Positions 26,801 through 35,285 of a DNA stretch of 64,000 nucleotides are shown here, piece by piece. The notes under the pieces are model-generated. The model worked only from the letters and a program-made list of their open reading frames with translations. It did not search any database and was not told the DNA's origin. Source of the DNA: Minicystis rosea (GTDB lineage Bacteria; Myxococcota_A; Polyangia; Polyangiales; Polyangiaceae); NCBI GenBank assembly GCA_001931535.1, contig CP016211.1:6307573-6371572 (forward strand). The letters are read 5' to 3'. Position 1 is the first letter of the stretch, and every line of letters begins with the position of its first letter. Both the position numbers and the translations under genes were made by a program.

Positions 26801-28393
26801 GCGAATCACACGCAGGGGCCGAGCGTCGTCAAGACGGCGGAGCGGCTCGTGCACACGGGCGTCTCCTCGCTCGCGTGCGACGACACCGTCGACGGCGCCG
26901 GCTGCACCTCGGTCCTGCCGCTCACCCCGACGTGCACGACGTCGTGCGCGAGCTGGGCGACGAGCTACGGCGACGGCCAAGATCAATACATGAGCGGCCT
27001 GACCGTCGACTTGGACGGCAACACGTTCATCACCGGCTACTTCACCGGCTCGATGACGTTCGACACCACCCCGCCGACCACGCTGACCAACACGGGCACG
27101 AACCCCTCCGATTACGACATCTACGTCGCCAAGCTCGATCAGGTCGGCAAAGCCATCTGGGCCAAGAAGTTCGCCGGCACGGGCAACACCACGCAGGAGT
27201 CGTATTCGATCGCCGCCGATCAGGCCGGCGACGTGATCCTCGTCGGCTCGTACAAGGAGTCGATCGTCTTCAGTTCGACCTCGTCGCTCACGAGCTCCGC
27301 GGCCGATGGCTACGACGGCTTCGTGGTGCGGATGTCGGGCACCAACGGCGCCATCTCGCAAGCGCGGAAGTTCGGCGGCGCCGGCTTCCAATTCCCCCGC
27401 AAGGTGCTCGTCGACCAGACCAACAGCGTCACCGTGGTCGGCGAGTTCACGAACCAGATCGATTGCTCGGGCGGCATGGGCAGCTCCTTCTGCGCATCGC
27501 ACGGCGGGCAGGACATCTTCATCGACAAGATCCTCTCCGCGTCGTTCTGGGGCATCACGGAGACCTACGGCGGCACGGGTGACGAGTACGTGAACGGCGC
27601 CGCCACCGACAGCACCGGTCAGAGCTTGGTGCTCACGGGCAGCTTCCTCGGAAGCCTCACGTTCGGCGGGACGACCCTCACGACGACCGCCGGCTCGAGC
27701 GGCGATGCATTCGTGTCCAGGTTCAGCATGCCGACCGTGGCGTTCGGCGCGATCACCCCGCAATGGAGCAAGGCCTTCCGGCAGAACACCGCGTGCACCT
27801 CCGGCTGCGGCACGCGCTCGGGCGCCAACGTGACGTTCGATACCGCATCTCCGCCGGGCGTCTGGTTCACGGGTGACTTCAGCCACTCGATCATCATCGC
27901 GCCCACGGGCATCGCCAACGACGTCGCCGGCGCGCTCGGCGTCACCGACGCTTTCGTGGCGCACCTCAACGGCGCCACCGGCGACACCATCTGGAGCGAC
28001 ACGATCGCCAACTCGAACTGGCAGCGCGGCACCAGCATCGCGGTCGACACCGACGGTGCGCTCCTGCTCGCCGGCTCGGTGACGCAAGACGTGTGGTTCG
28101 GCACGATTCATCCCCCCTACGTGCCCGGCGCCGAGCAATTGTTCGTCGCCAAGGTGAGCACGAGCCACACGTACCTCTGGGCGAATCGCTACGGCGACAG
28201 CGGTGTCATCGTGCGTGATCCCGCCATCGGTGTTCGTCCGTTCGGCGCCACCCCGTTGGTCTCCGGCGACATCCTCGTCGCGGGACGCATGGCGAACGGC
28301 GACATCACGTTCGACGCCGACACCGGCACGACCGTCAACTGGAGCGGCGGCGGGAACGACGCGTTCGTCGTGAAGATCCTCGCCTCGCAGTAG
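23900..28393 (+). CDS. Giant secreted lipoprotein: DNRLRE domain, six DUF4215 repeats, carboxypeptidase-like and propeller repeats
   Basis: A 1,497-residue exported protein. The signal peptide ends in lipobox SLVPGC. Residues ~40-200 form a DNRLRE (CBM96-type) domain (LVRFDLSSIPSSAVVTSAKL, VTAAWAEGSVTWSNF). Residues ~217-483 hold six 45-residue Cys-rich DUF4215 units of type CGDGIKAGAEACDDGN. A further Cys-rich segment follows, then a carboxypeptidase-regulatory-like domain (VKVFDRNGDAITGAKVVVGA). The C-terminal ~480 residues contain propeller-type SBBP repeats (GLTVDLDGNTFITGYFTGS, IAADQAGDVILVGSY). The modules suggest a polysaccharide-binding or adhesive cell-surface role. The next gene carries a DNRLRE domain at its opposite end. 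Confidence 0.92.
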   Translation: MAHRLWRATRALWAGLLSISLVPGCADPAPSESIAVTSQAIGTPVCVRIQRGTAGSVQDATITRLWPFINWGSATTLHTGRLPIWEQQALVRFDLSSIPSSAVVTSAKLVMHKSSGNKPVDVHRVTAAWAEGSVTWSNFNGAYASAVEATLPTTGGATEANVTSLVSGWLSGAHPNYGLLLDRDPLGATEFKSSEGSPVSHRPALDVCYVTAPSYTCGDGTLGGAEACDDGNTVSGDGCSATCTIESGYTCSGSPSACATVCGDGIKAGAEACDDGNASSGDGCSAACAPENGYACSGSPSICATVCGDGIKAGAEACDDGNASGGDGCSASCAVESGYACSGSPSACAAICGDGIKLAAEACDDGNAANGDGCSASCAVESGYACSGSPSACAAICGDGIKLAAEACDDGNATNGDGCSASCTVESGYACSGSPSACAAVCGDGIKLAAEACDDGNAANGDGCSASCTVESGYTCTGSPSVCFGTIGTPCNDGNLCTTGDVWASGGVCAGTPVPCTPSACQSAGACDAGSGQCVFTTAADGTACTGGACQGGQCMQTQLDVKVFDRNGDAITGAKVVVGATAKLTGADGKATFTGVAAGDTIAQVTATGYTPAAPHTTLIAGNTQEVVTHLIDLGERVAFYVASGAEAIVDDDKVRVSIPSNAVVDANNNPVTGVIEMSVVPLDPTTDDLDVMPGRLMGVPTLGAPAVNLSSVFMADISLWRGNTAVKLKAGSTATLEFDLPDDLQAVYNNGDTIDAWYFDLTDGIWRREGSGTVVASSTIPGRLAWRATVSHFSWWNADYSLPGDDCVEIYVKDFGDTAVPGARVSLTSLGANTNRYAFNATNTTNSSGYACVEVPRDVIRVTATAAGLPNIIGMDYPQVDTTTPGPSASCGGSACKQLVVKLGADTCLSGIVQDDAFPTPNPIENARVLARYNTGRGPESSSTLTDLGGRYCVNAPMGADVLVQANHTQGPSVVKTAERLVHTGVSSLACDDTVDGAGCTSVLPLTPTCTTSCASWATSYGDGQDQYMSGLTVDLDGNTFITGYFTGSMTFDTTPPTTLTNTGTNPSDYDIYVAKLDQVGKAIWAKKFAGTGNTTQESYSIAADQAGDVILVGSYKESIVFSSTSSLTSSAADGYDGFVVRMSGTNGAISQARKFGGAGFQFPRKVLVDQTNSVTVVGEFTNQIDCSGGMGSSFCASHGGQDIFIDKILSASFWGITETYGGTGDEYVNGAATDSTGQSLVLTGSFLGSLTFGGTTLTTTAGSSGDAFVSRFSMPTVAFGAITPQWSKAFRQNTACTSGCGTRSGANVTFDTASPPGVWFTGDFSHSIIIAPTGIANDVAGALGVTDAFVAHLNGATGDTIWSDTIANSNWQRGTSIAVDTDGALLLAGSVTQDVWFGTIHPPYVPGAEQLFVAKVSTSHTYLWANRYGDSGVIVRDPAIGVRPFGATPLVSGDILVAGRMANGDITFDADTGTTVNWSGGGNDAFVVKILASQ
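24548..25348 (+). repeat. Six tandem 135-bp coding repeats (DUF4215 units)
   Basis: Six consecutive 45-codon units, each beginning TGC-GG(T/C)-GA and encoding CGDG...EACDDGN...GDGCSA. Units differ by scattered substitutions, but the stretch ending unit 3 and covering most of unit 4 is nearly identical, over more than 100 bases, to the following one. This suggests recent duplication or gene conversion. The array is in frame and therefore expandable without harming the reading frame. Confidence 0.9.
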
Positions 28394-28402
28394 CACCCCT
28401 CG

Positions 28403-28439
28403 GAGCGCGCCGCCGGCCTTCGAGGCGGGCGGCGCGCTC
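28403..28439 (+). terminator. GC-rich hairpin after the giant lipoprotein gene
   Basis: A perfect 12-bp stem GAGCGCGCCGCC / GGCGGCGCGCTC with a 13-base loop begins nine bases after the stop codon. Only a weak pyrimidine run follows, so termination strength is uncertain. Confidence 0.6.
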
Positions 28440-28502
28440 TCCCTCCTTCATCTCATCGTTCCTCGTTCCCGTTCGCGCTCGTTCGCAGAAAGGTAGAACC
28501 TG

Positions 28503-31310
28503 ATGCGCTCTTGGCTCTCGAAGCCGCGAATCTTCGCGGCCTGCGCCCTGTCCGCGGCACTCATCGCCTCTCCCGCGCTCGCCGACAACACCGTCGTGCT
28601 CCACCCGGGTGTCCTCCAAGGCACGATCGGCCTCTCGGGCCACACGGTCTCCGGCGGCTACGTCTCCGTGTCTTCGTACGACGGCTTCAGCTCTTCAGCC
28701 GACTTCACCGGCTCTTCGTACGCGCTCACGGTGGAAGGCGGACACGGCTACAACCCTTATCTCCGCGCCAACGTCTCGAACAGCTCGGCCTGGTCCACGT
28801 ATCTTTACATCAACAAGGCTTCGAACATCTCCGTCGACGTCGGGGCCACCGTGACCGACGATTACATCTATCCGGCGGCCGACATCACCGGATCGATCAC
28901 CATCGTCGGCGGCACGCTCGACTACTTCAACCTGCGCGCCGACGCCTCGTCGCCCGAGGCCTCGTTCAGCGTGCAATCCAGCTTTCCCGGCGGCTCGGCC
29001 TCGGGCTACCGGCTGCCCATGATCCAGAACGGCGCCGTCACGCTCGACGGCACGGTGACCGTCACCCCGACGGGCGGCGCGCAGGTCACGCTGCCGCTCG
29101 ACGCGCGGGTGCTCGCGGTCGGCGCGGGCGGCGTGACGAGCTCGTGGACCCTCGATCTCACGAGCCTGAGCCCGGGCTCGATCAAAGGCACCATCTCCAC
29201 GCCCCTCGCGACCGGCGGTGACATCCTCCAGAATCACTGGGTCTACGCTTATGGCGCCTACGGCACGCCCACGCAGGACGTCTCGGCGTCCACGTACGTC
29301 GCCGCCAATGGTCCTTACGAGCTCAAGGGCCTCGTCACCGGCACCTACAACACGTACGCCTATACGTACTTCGACGCGCCCTACGGCTACATCCAACATC
29401 GTTCGAGCACCACCACCGTGGCGCCGGGCATCGCCACCACGATCAACTATGGAGGCACGCTCTCGTTCCTGCGGGGTGACGTCACCCTCGAGGGCTTCTT
29501 CGACACGAGCACCGTGACGTCCGGCTCCGTGCGCGCCCGAGAGTCGCTCGGGAGCTACGCGTACGACAATTTCACCCTGCCCGGGACCCACTTCGATCTC
29601 GCGCTCACGCCCGGCACCTGGACGCTCGACGGCTACACGGTCACCGTCGCCAACACCGGCGGGCCCGATCCCATCAATGCCACGTTCGAGGCTTACGGCC
29701 TCTCGTCGAGCACCTACAACCTCACCGGCGGCACCGATGCGCCGGCGAGCCCCCGTTCACTGATGACGGCGGAGACGCGGATCATCTTCGACGTGCGCGA
29801 GCCCGATGGCAGCCCGGAAAAGAACATCACCTCGGCCAACGTGCAAGGGTATGCGTGGCAGCCGACCGGCGGATACAAGTACATTCGTGCTTACGGCCCC
29901 TCGACGCCGAATCCGCATCCGGCCGTCCGCGTCGTGGGTGAGCCGGGCACGTACTCGGTCAATGCGTTGGGCACGGTGGATGGGTCCGAAGCCTCGTTCG
30001 GCTCCTTCAATCTCACGCTCCTGACGCCCGTGTACACCGACGCCACGCAAGGCTTCGGTTACGCGACCCCGGCCCCCGGCGTCACGCTCGACTTCCCCAT
30101 CATCGCTCCCGGCGGCAGCGGCTACACCACCGCAGCCGTCTCGCCCATCGGGCCCGAGCCGCCCTCCGGTCTCCAGCTCACCTCGGATCCGCCGCTCTAC
30201 TACGACATCACCACCACGGTCGATTTCGTCGGCACCGTCTACGTGTGCATCACGTACTCCGATCCTCAACCCAACGAGGCCTCACTCCAGCTCATGCACT
30301 ACAGCGAGGAGTCCGGCACCTGGGAGGACATCACCTTCGATCTGAACCGCGCCACGAACCGCATCTGCGGTTACACGCCCGGCTTCTCGGTCTTCGCGGT
30401 GATGGTCCCCGAAGACGTGGACGGCGACGGCGTGCCGCTCGGCATCGACAACTGCCCCGAGGTGGCCAATTCGGATCAAACCGACACCGACGGCGACGGC
30501 CTCGGCGACGCCTGCGATCCCGACGACGACAACGACGGCGTGCTCGACGCCCTCGATCACTGCCCGCTGATCTCCGATCCCGCCGACTTCGACAGCGACG
30601 GTGACGGCTTCGGCGACGCCTGCGATCCCTGCCCGCTCGACGCGCAGAACGACGCCGACCACGACGGCGTCTGCGGCAACGTCGACAACTGCCCCTCCGT
30701 CCGCAACCCCTCGCAGCACGACACCGACGGTGACGGCATCGGCGACGCCTGCGATCAGACCTGCATCGACGTCTATCGCTCTTCACACGGCGGCGGCCGA
30801 GTGGCCGACGCACAGATCGTCAGCGACAAGCCGACGAAGAACCACGGCAAGCAAGACAAGCTCGGCGTCGGTTACCACGATGGGCCGAATCGCATCATGC
30901 AATCGGTCCTGCGCTTCGACTTGGGCGACGTCCCCGCCGGCGCTCGTGTCGAGAGCGCATCCATCTCGCTCGCTCCCGATCACGTGCGGCCCGCGACGGT
31001 GAACGTGCACCGGCTCCTCGCGCCTTGGAAAGAGGACACGGTCACCTGGTCGAGCATCCACGCGAACGGCGGCAGCGCCATCGATCCGACGATCGCCGCT
31101 TCGTTCGCGCTCGACGAGAGCTGCCATGGCCACGATCCGGACAGGGTGTCCTTCGACGCCAAGTCGCTGGCGCAAAGCTGGCTGTCCAGCTCGAACTACG
31201 GTCTCCTCCTGGAAGCGAATCAAGGCCCGCTGAACGCCTTCGGCTCGAGCGAATCCAACCAACACGAACGGCCCAAGCTCAACCTCTGTTACACCATCCC
31301 CGAGCCGTGA
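28503..31310 (+). CDS. Secreted protein with thrombospondin type 3 repeats and C-terminal DNRLRE domain
   Basis: A 935-residue exported protein with a classical signal peptide (MRSWLSKPRIFAACALSAAL, cleavage after SPALA). The first ~630 residues are Ser/Thr/Tyr/Gly-rich beta-sandwich-like sequence of no recognised family. Residues ~640-760 contain calcium-binding thrombospondin type 3 repeats (DGDGVPLGIDNCPEVANSD, TDTDGDGLGDACDPDDDNDG, DTDGDGIGDACD). The last ~170 residues form a DNRLRE domain (SVLRFDLGDVPAGARVESAS, RLLAPWKEDTVTWSSI). A surface or matrix protein is likely. It follows the giant DNRLRE lipoprotein by 109 bp with a hairpin between them. Confidence 0.88.
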   Translation: MRSWLSKPRIFAACALSAALIASPALADNTVVLHPGVLQGTIGLSGHTVSGGYVSVSSYDGFSSSADFTGSSYALTVEGGHGYNPYLRANVSNSSAWSTYLYINKASNISVDVGATVTDDYIYPAADITGSITIVGGTLDYFNLRADASSPEASFSVQSSFPGGSASGYRLPMIQNGAVTLDGTVTVTPTGGAQVTLPLDARVLAVGAGGVTSSWTLDLTSLSPGSIKGTISTPLATGGDILQNHWVYAYGAYGTPTQDVSASTYVAANGPYELKGLVTGTYNTYAYTYFDAPYGYIQHRSSTTTVAPGIATTINYGGTLSFLRGDVTLEGFFDTSTVTSGSVRARESLGSYAYDNFTLPGTHFDLALTPGTWTLDGYTVTVANTGGPDPINATFEAYGLSSSTYNLTGGTDAPASPRSLMTAETRIIFDVREPDGSPEKNITSANVQGYAWQPTGGYKYIRAYGPSTPNPHPAVRVVGEPGTYSVNALGTVDGSEASFGSFNLTLLTPVYTDATQGFGYATPAPGVTLDFPIIAPGGSGYTTAAVSPIGPEPPSGLQLTSDPPLYYDITTTVDFVGTVYVCITYSDPQPNEASLQLMHYSEESGTWEDITFDLNRATNRICGYTPGFSVFAVMVPEDVDGDGVPLGIDNCPEVANSDQTDTDGDGLGDACDPDDDNDGVLDALDHCPLISDPADFDSDGDGFGDACDPCPLDAQNDADHDGVCGNVDNCPSVRNPSQHDTDGDGIGDACDQTCIDVYRSSHGGGRVADAQIVSDKPTKNHGKQDKLGVGYHDGPNRIMQSVLRFDLGDVPAGARVESASISLAPDHVRPATVNVHRLLAPWKEDTVTWSSIHANGGSAIDPTIAASFALDESCHGHDPDRVSFDAKSLAQSWLSSSNYGLLLEANQGPLNAFGSSESNQHERPKLNLCYTIPEP

Positions 31311-31316
31311 AGTCCT

Positions 31317-31391
31317 GCGGCGGGGCCCACGCCGCCCCGCCGCGTGCTCACCGTCGAGCACGCATGCCCCCGCCGCCTCCGAGCGGCGGGG
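31317..31391. terminator. Three tandem hairpins between convergent genes
   Basis: Three perfect stem-loops follow one another within 75 bases: GCGGCGGGGC/GCCCCGCCGC (31317-31343), GTGCTC/GAGCAC (31344-31361) and CCCCGCCGC/GCGGCGGGG (31368-31391). They lie between convergent stop codons and should block transcription from both sides. The outer two hairpins share the sequence GCGGCGGGG in the same or inverted sense. Confidence 0.75.
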
Positions 31392-31422
31392 AGCCACCAA
31401 GCCTCCCCAAACCCGAATCGCT

Positions 31423-33252
31423 TCAGGGGAGCAGCTTGACGATGAACATGTCCTCGGCGCCGGCGCTCACGAGCGCGCCGGCGTTGAAGCCGAGCGTGCC
31501 GGCGAAGCTGCCCGCGACGAGGAGGTTGTTCGCGCCATCGGTCCCGACGGCGAGGCCGCTTTGGTCGGGAGCGTCGCCGGCCTTCGCGGCCCACAGCGGC
31601 GCGCCGCCGGCGGCGATCTTGACGACGAGAACATCGGTGCCGCCCGCGCCGGCCAGCGTCTGATTGCCAATCGTGACGGAGCCTGCAAAAGAGCCCGTGA
31701 CGATGACGTTGCCAGCCGTATCGAAAGTCACGGCGTTGCCGGCTTGATCGGCCGCGTCCCCGAATCCATGGCTCCAGACGCAGCCTCCGTTCGCATCGAG
31801 GAGGGCCACGAACAGATCGTTGCCGCCCGCGCTCGTCAGAGCCCCGCAGCCGAAATCGATGCTCCCGGCGAACGCGCCGGTGAGCGCCACGCCGCCGTTC
31901 GCGGAGGTCGCCAGGGCATATCCATATTGCTGGCCGGCGCCGCCGAATCGCTTGCTCCAGAGGTGATTGCCGAGAGGGCCGAAGCTCGCCACGAAGATGT
32001 CGTTGAGCCCCGCCGTCGAGAGCGGCCCGCCGCCCAAATCGATCTGCCCTTCGAAAGAGCCGGCCACGACGACGTTCCCCGAAGGCTGCACGGCCACGCC
32101 GGTCGCGATCTGGTTGCTCCCGTTGCCGAAGCTCTTGCTCCATTTGTGGGCCCCGTCGGGGCCGAAGACGGCGAGGAAAGCGTCGCTCCCGCCGGCGGAG
32201 ACCAACATGCCGCCGCCGAAATCGATGCTCCCGGCGAAGTAGCCCGCGACCGCGACATCACCGCTCGGCGCGAAGGCGACGGCATTGCCAATCTGGTTGG
32301 TGTTGTTGCCGAAACCCTTGCTCCAAACGTGGTTGCCCGCGCCGTCGAGCTTGGCGACGAAGACATCGTTGCCGCCGGCGCTCACCAGCATGCCGCCGCC
32401 GAAATCGGTGCTGCCGTTGAAATACCCCGTCAGCGCCACGTTGCCATTGGCATCGACGGCCACCGCGCGCGCCTCCTGATTGGCAGCGTCGCCGAAGCGC
32501 TTCGCCCAGAGCATGCTCCCCGAGGCGTCGAGCTTGGTGACGAAGACGTCGCTCCCGCCCGCGCTCGCCAGCGCGCCGGCACCGAAGTCCGCCGCGCCGT
32601 TCAAGGCACCGGTCAGAATCGAGCTCCCGCCCGCCTCCACGGCGAGGCCTTTCACTGCTTGGCTCGAGGCGTCACCGAAGCGCTTGGACCAAACCTCGAT
32701 ACCGCACGTGGGCGCGAAACCGTCGCAGTCGTCGTCGTCGATGGTGGTGCAGTCTTCGGCGATCGGCACCACCTCACCGGCGCAGGGCCCGAGGCTCTTG
32801 CCGGACGCGTCGCACGTCGCTTTGCCACCCTTGCAAACGCCCACGCCCTGCGTGCCGCCCGGGCCCGAATAGCAATCGACGACGGCATCAGGCACACAGA
32901 CACACCCCGCGAGATCGCTCAGAGGCGAGCCATCGCAATCTTCGTCGTCGGGGGTCTCGCACTTCTCCGCGCTCGGTGTGATCTCCCCTTCGCAGAGGCC
33001 ATATCCCGTCCCCTCCGCATTGCAGGTCTGTGTCCCGCCCTTGCAAACACCGACACCCAGCGTGCCCGAAGGACCGGTGTAACAAGAGATGGTGGACGCC
33101 GGCACGCACACCATCGCTCCACCGGCGACACCGCTGCTGCTGGTGGCACCGCCGCCCTGACCGCCGCTGCCGGTGGTCGTCCCCTCGGCGCACCCGGCGA
33201 AGGGTGCGAAGATCGCAGCGAGGATCAGGGCGAGCGCGCGACGCATGGTCAT
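31423..33252 (-). CDS. Surface lipoprotein with Cys-rich modules and SBBP-type propeller (paralogue 1)
   Basis: A 609-residue lipoprotein: MTMRRALALILAAIFAPFAG then Cys (lipobox FAGC). Two Cys-rich modules follow (TISCYTGPSGTLGVGVCKGG, KCETPDDEDCDG, then VVDCYSGPGGTQGVGVCKGG, DCTTIDDDDCDG), a pattern common in myxobacterial outer-surface proteins. About eight ~45-residue propeller repeats make up the rest, with units like WSKRFGDASSQAVKGLAVEA and GNVALTGYFNGSTDFGGG. The ATG at 33252 overlaps the stop of the upstream paralogue (TGATG), so it is the third gene of an overlapping operon. A protein-interaction or adhesion role is likely; no catalytic motif is visible. Confidence 0.88.
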   Translation of the reverse strand: MTMRRALALILAAIFAPFAGCAEGTTTGSGGQGGGATSSSGVAGGAMVCVPASTISCYTGPSGTLGVGVCKGGTQTCNAEGTGYGLCEGEITPSAEKCETPDDEDCDGSPLSDLAGCVCVPDAVVDCYSGPGGTQGVGVCKGGKATCDASGKSLGPCAGEVVPIAEDCTTIDDDDCDGFAPTCGIEVWSKRFGDASSQAVKGLAVEAGGSSILTGALNGAADFGAGALASAGGSDVFVTKLDASGSMLWAKRFGDAANQEARAVAVDANGNVALTGYFNGSTDFGGGMLVSAGGNDVFVAKLDGAGNHVWSKGFGNNTNQIGNAVAFAPSGDVAVAGYFAGSIDFGGGMLVSAGGSDAFLAVFGPDGAHKWSKSFGNGSNQIATGVAVQPSGNVVVAGSFEGQIDLGGGPLSTAGLNDIFVASFGPLGNHLWSKRFGGAGQQYGYALATSANGGVALTGAFAGSIDFGCGALTSAGGNDLFVALLDANGGCVWSHGFGDAADQAGNAVTFDTAGNVIVTGSFAGSVTIGNQTLAGAGGTDVLVVKIAAGGAPLWAAKAGDAPDQSGLAVGTDGANNLLVAGSFAGTLGFNAGALVSAGAEDMFIVKLLP

Positions 33253-35285
33253 CACGGGAAGAGCTTGGCGAGGAAGATGTCCTCGACGCCGGCCGACGTG
33301 TGGTTGCCGTTGCCGAAATTGATCATCCCGGCGAAGCTCCCGGCGGCGTACACGTTCTTGCTCCCGTCCGTGCCCACCGCATAAGCGCTTTGATCGGAGC
33401 CGTCGCCGTATTTCTTGCTCCAAAGCCCGTTGCCCGACGGATCGAACTTGGCGATGAAGGCGTCCTGACCCCCGGTGCTCGTGAGGATCTGTCCGGTGAA
33501 GTTGGCGGAGCCGGCGAAGGAGCCGGTGACGATGACGTTGCCGGCCGAATCGAACGACACGCCGTAGCCGAATTGCTCCGCAGTATCACCGAACTTCTTG
33601 CACCAAATGAGGATGCCTCCCGAGTCGTACACGGCCACGAACGCATCGTTGCCGCCCGCGCTCGTGAAGATGGTCCCGCCGAAATCGACGGTGCCGGCCA
33701 TCGAGCCGGTGATGGCGATCTTCCCCTGCGGGCCGACCGCGACGGCTTGCGCGAACTGATCGGAAGCGTCGCCGAGCTTCTTGCTCCAAACGCCGTCACC
33801 CGCGCTGTTGAGCGTCACCATGAAGATGTCGTTGAGGCCGGCGGTGGAGAGCGGCCCAGGGCCGAAGTCCATCCCGCCTTGGAAATACCCCACGAGCACC
33901 ACGTCTCCATTGGTCTGCGCCGCGACGCTGGTGGCCACTTGGGCCGAGGCATTGCCGAAGACCTTGCCCCATTTGTACGAGCCATCCGGACCGAAGCGCG
34001 CCACGAAGAGATCGTTGCTGCCCGCCGAGGTCAGCGTTCCACCGCCGAAATCGATGGATCCGACCATGTAGCCCGAGATGACGATATCGTTGCTGCCGGG
34101 CACGATGGTGACGTCGGTCGCGAGCTGAGCGACGCTGTTGCCGAAGATCTTGCTCCAAACGGGGGTGCCGCCGGCGTCGAACTTCGCGAGGAAGACATCG
34201 GTGCCGCCGGCGCTGGTGAGCGCCCCACCGCCGAAATCGATGGTCCCGGCGAATTGGCCCGTCACGATGGCGGCGCCCGTCCCGTCGACGGCGACGGCGC
34301 GCGCGTCTTGATTGGCGCTGTCGCCGAAGCGCTTGGCCCAAAGGGTGTTCCCCATGGGATCGACCTTGGCGAGGAAAGCATCGGTGCCGCCCGGGCTCAC
34401 GAGCGGCCCGAGGCCGAAATCGACGGTGCCACCCATGGTCCCCGTCACGAAGGACGTGCCATCGGACAGGACGGCAATGCTCTTGGCGATCTGGCTCGCC
34501 GTGTCACCGAATTGCTTCGACCAGATCTCGCCGCCCAAACAGGGAGGCGCGACGCCGTCGCAATCGTCGTCGACGGTGGTCGTGCAGTCTTCGGTCTTGG
34601 GCAACACCTCGCCGACGCAGGTGCCATATCCCTTGCCGTCGGCATTGCAGGTGGCCGTGCCGGCCTTGCAGATACCCACGTTCTCCGTGCCGCCGGGGCC
34701 CGAATAACAGGGCGACGAGGTGCCAGGGAGGCAGACGCACCCGACGTCGTCGTCGAGGGCGGTGCCGTCGCAATCATCATCAACGGGCGTGCTGCACTTC
34801 TCCGCGGTGGGCGTGACCTCGCCTTGGCAAGGGCCATAACCATTGCCTTGGGCATTGCAGGTCTTCATGCCGCCGTGACAGACACCGACGTTCTCGGTGC
34901 CGGGCGCGCCCGTGTAACAAGGCTCGGCCTGGTTGGGCTCGCAGGTCACGGTGCCGCCGCCCGTCCCGCCGGTGCCGCTGCTGCTCGACGAAGAGGAAGA
35001 TGCGGTGGCGCCGCCCGTGCCGCCGGTGCTCGACGACGAGGTCGCGCCGCCGGTGCCACCCCCACCAGACGAAGATGAAGACGTCGTCGCGCCGCCTCCA
35101 CCCACCGAGCCCGTGGACGAAGAGGACGAGGACGTCGTCGTGCCCGTGCCGCCCATTCCGCCGGAGTTGGAGGCGAGATGATAATCCTCGGTGAGCCCGG
35201 CAAGCAGCGTACACCCCATCATCGAGGTGCCGCCGACGAGTGCGGACAAGAGGGCGAGCGATCGCGGTCGATTCAGCGGTTGCAT
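33252..35285 (-). CDS. Surface lipoprotein with Cys-rich modules and SBBP-type propeller (paralogue 2)
   Basis: A 677-residue paralogue of the next gene. The signal peptide MQPLNRPRSLALLSALVGGT runs into lipobox SMMGC. A ~100-residue Ser/Gly/Thr linker (alternating SSSS and GGTGG blocks) follows, then two Cys-rich modules (AEPCYTGAPGTENVGVCHGG, KCSTPVDDDCDG; SSPCYSGPGGTENVGICKAG, DCTTTVDDDCDG). The remainder is a series of propeller repeats (WSKQFGDTASQIAKSIAVLS, DGTSFVTGTMGGTVDFGLG). The ATG at 35285 overlaps the stop of the PEGA-type gene. The low-complexity spacer would hold the propeller away from the outer membrane. Tandem duplication of an ancestral gene is evident from the shared module order. 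Confidence 0.9.
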   Translation of the reverse strand: MQPLNRPRSLALLSALVGGTSMMGCTLLAGLTEDYHLASNSGGMGGTGTTTSSSSSSTGSVGGGGATTSSSSSGGGGTGGATSSSSTGGTGGATASSSSSSSSGTGGTGGGTVTCEPNQAEPCYTGAPGTENVGVCHGGMKTCNAQGNGYGPCQGEVTPTAEKCSTPVDDDCDGTALDDDVGCVCLPGTSSPCYSGPGGTENVGICKAGTATCNADGKGYGTCVGEVLPKTEDCTTTVDDDCDGVAPPCLGGEIWSKQFGDTASQIAKSIAVLSDGTSFVTGTMGGTVDFGLGPLVSPGGTDAFLAKVDPMGNTLWAKRFGDSANQDARAVAVDGTGAAIVTGQFAGTIDFGGGALTSAGGTDVFLAKFDAGGTPVWSKIFGNSVAQLATDVTIVPGSNDIVISGYMVGSIDFGGGTLTSAGSNDLFVARFGPDGSYKWGKVFGNASAQVATSVAAQTNGDVVLVGYFQGGMDFGPGPLSTAGLNDIFMVTLNSAGDGVWSKKLGDASDQFAQAVAVGPQGKIAITGSMAGTVDFGGTIFTSAGGNDAFVAVYDSGGILIWCKKFGDTAEQFGYGVSFDSAGNVIVTGSFAGSANFTGQILTSTGGQDAFIAKFDPSGNGLWSKKYGDGSDQSAYAVGTDGSKNVYAAGSFAGMINFGNGNHTSAGVEDIFLAKLFP

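Noticed and set aside
24659..28396. A very long open frame on the minus strand opposite the giant DNRLRE lipoprotein
   Set aside because: It is an artefact of GC-rich codon bias: composition is Arg/Ala/Asp/Gly soup with no domain, while the plus strand has a signal peptide, Shine-Dalgarno and recognisable repeats.
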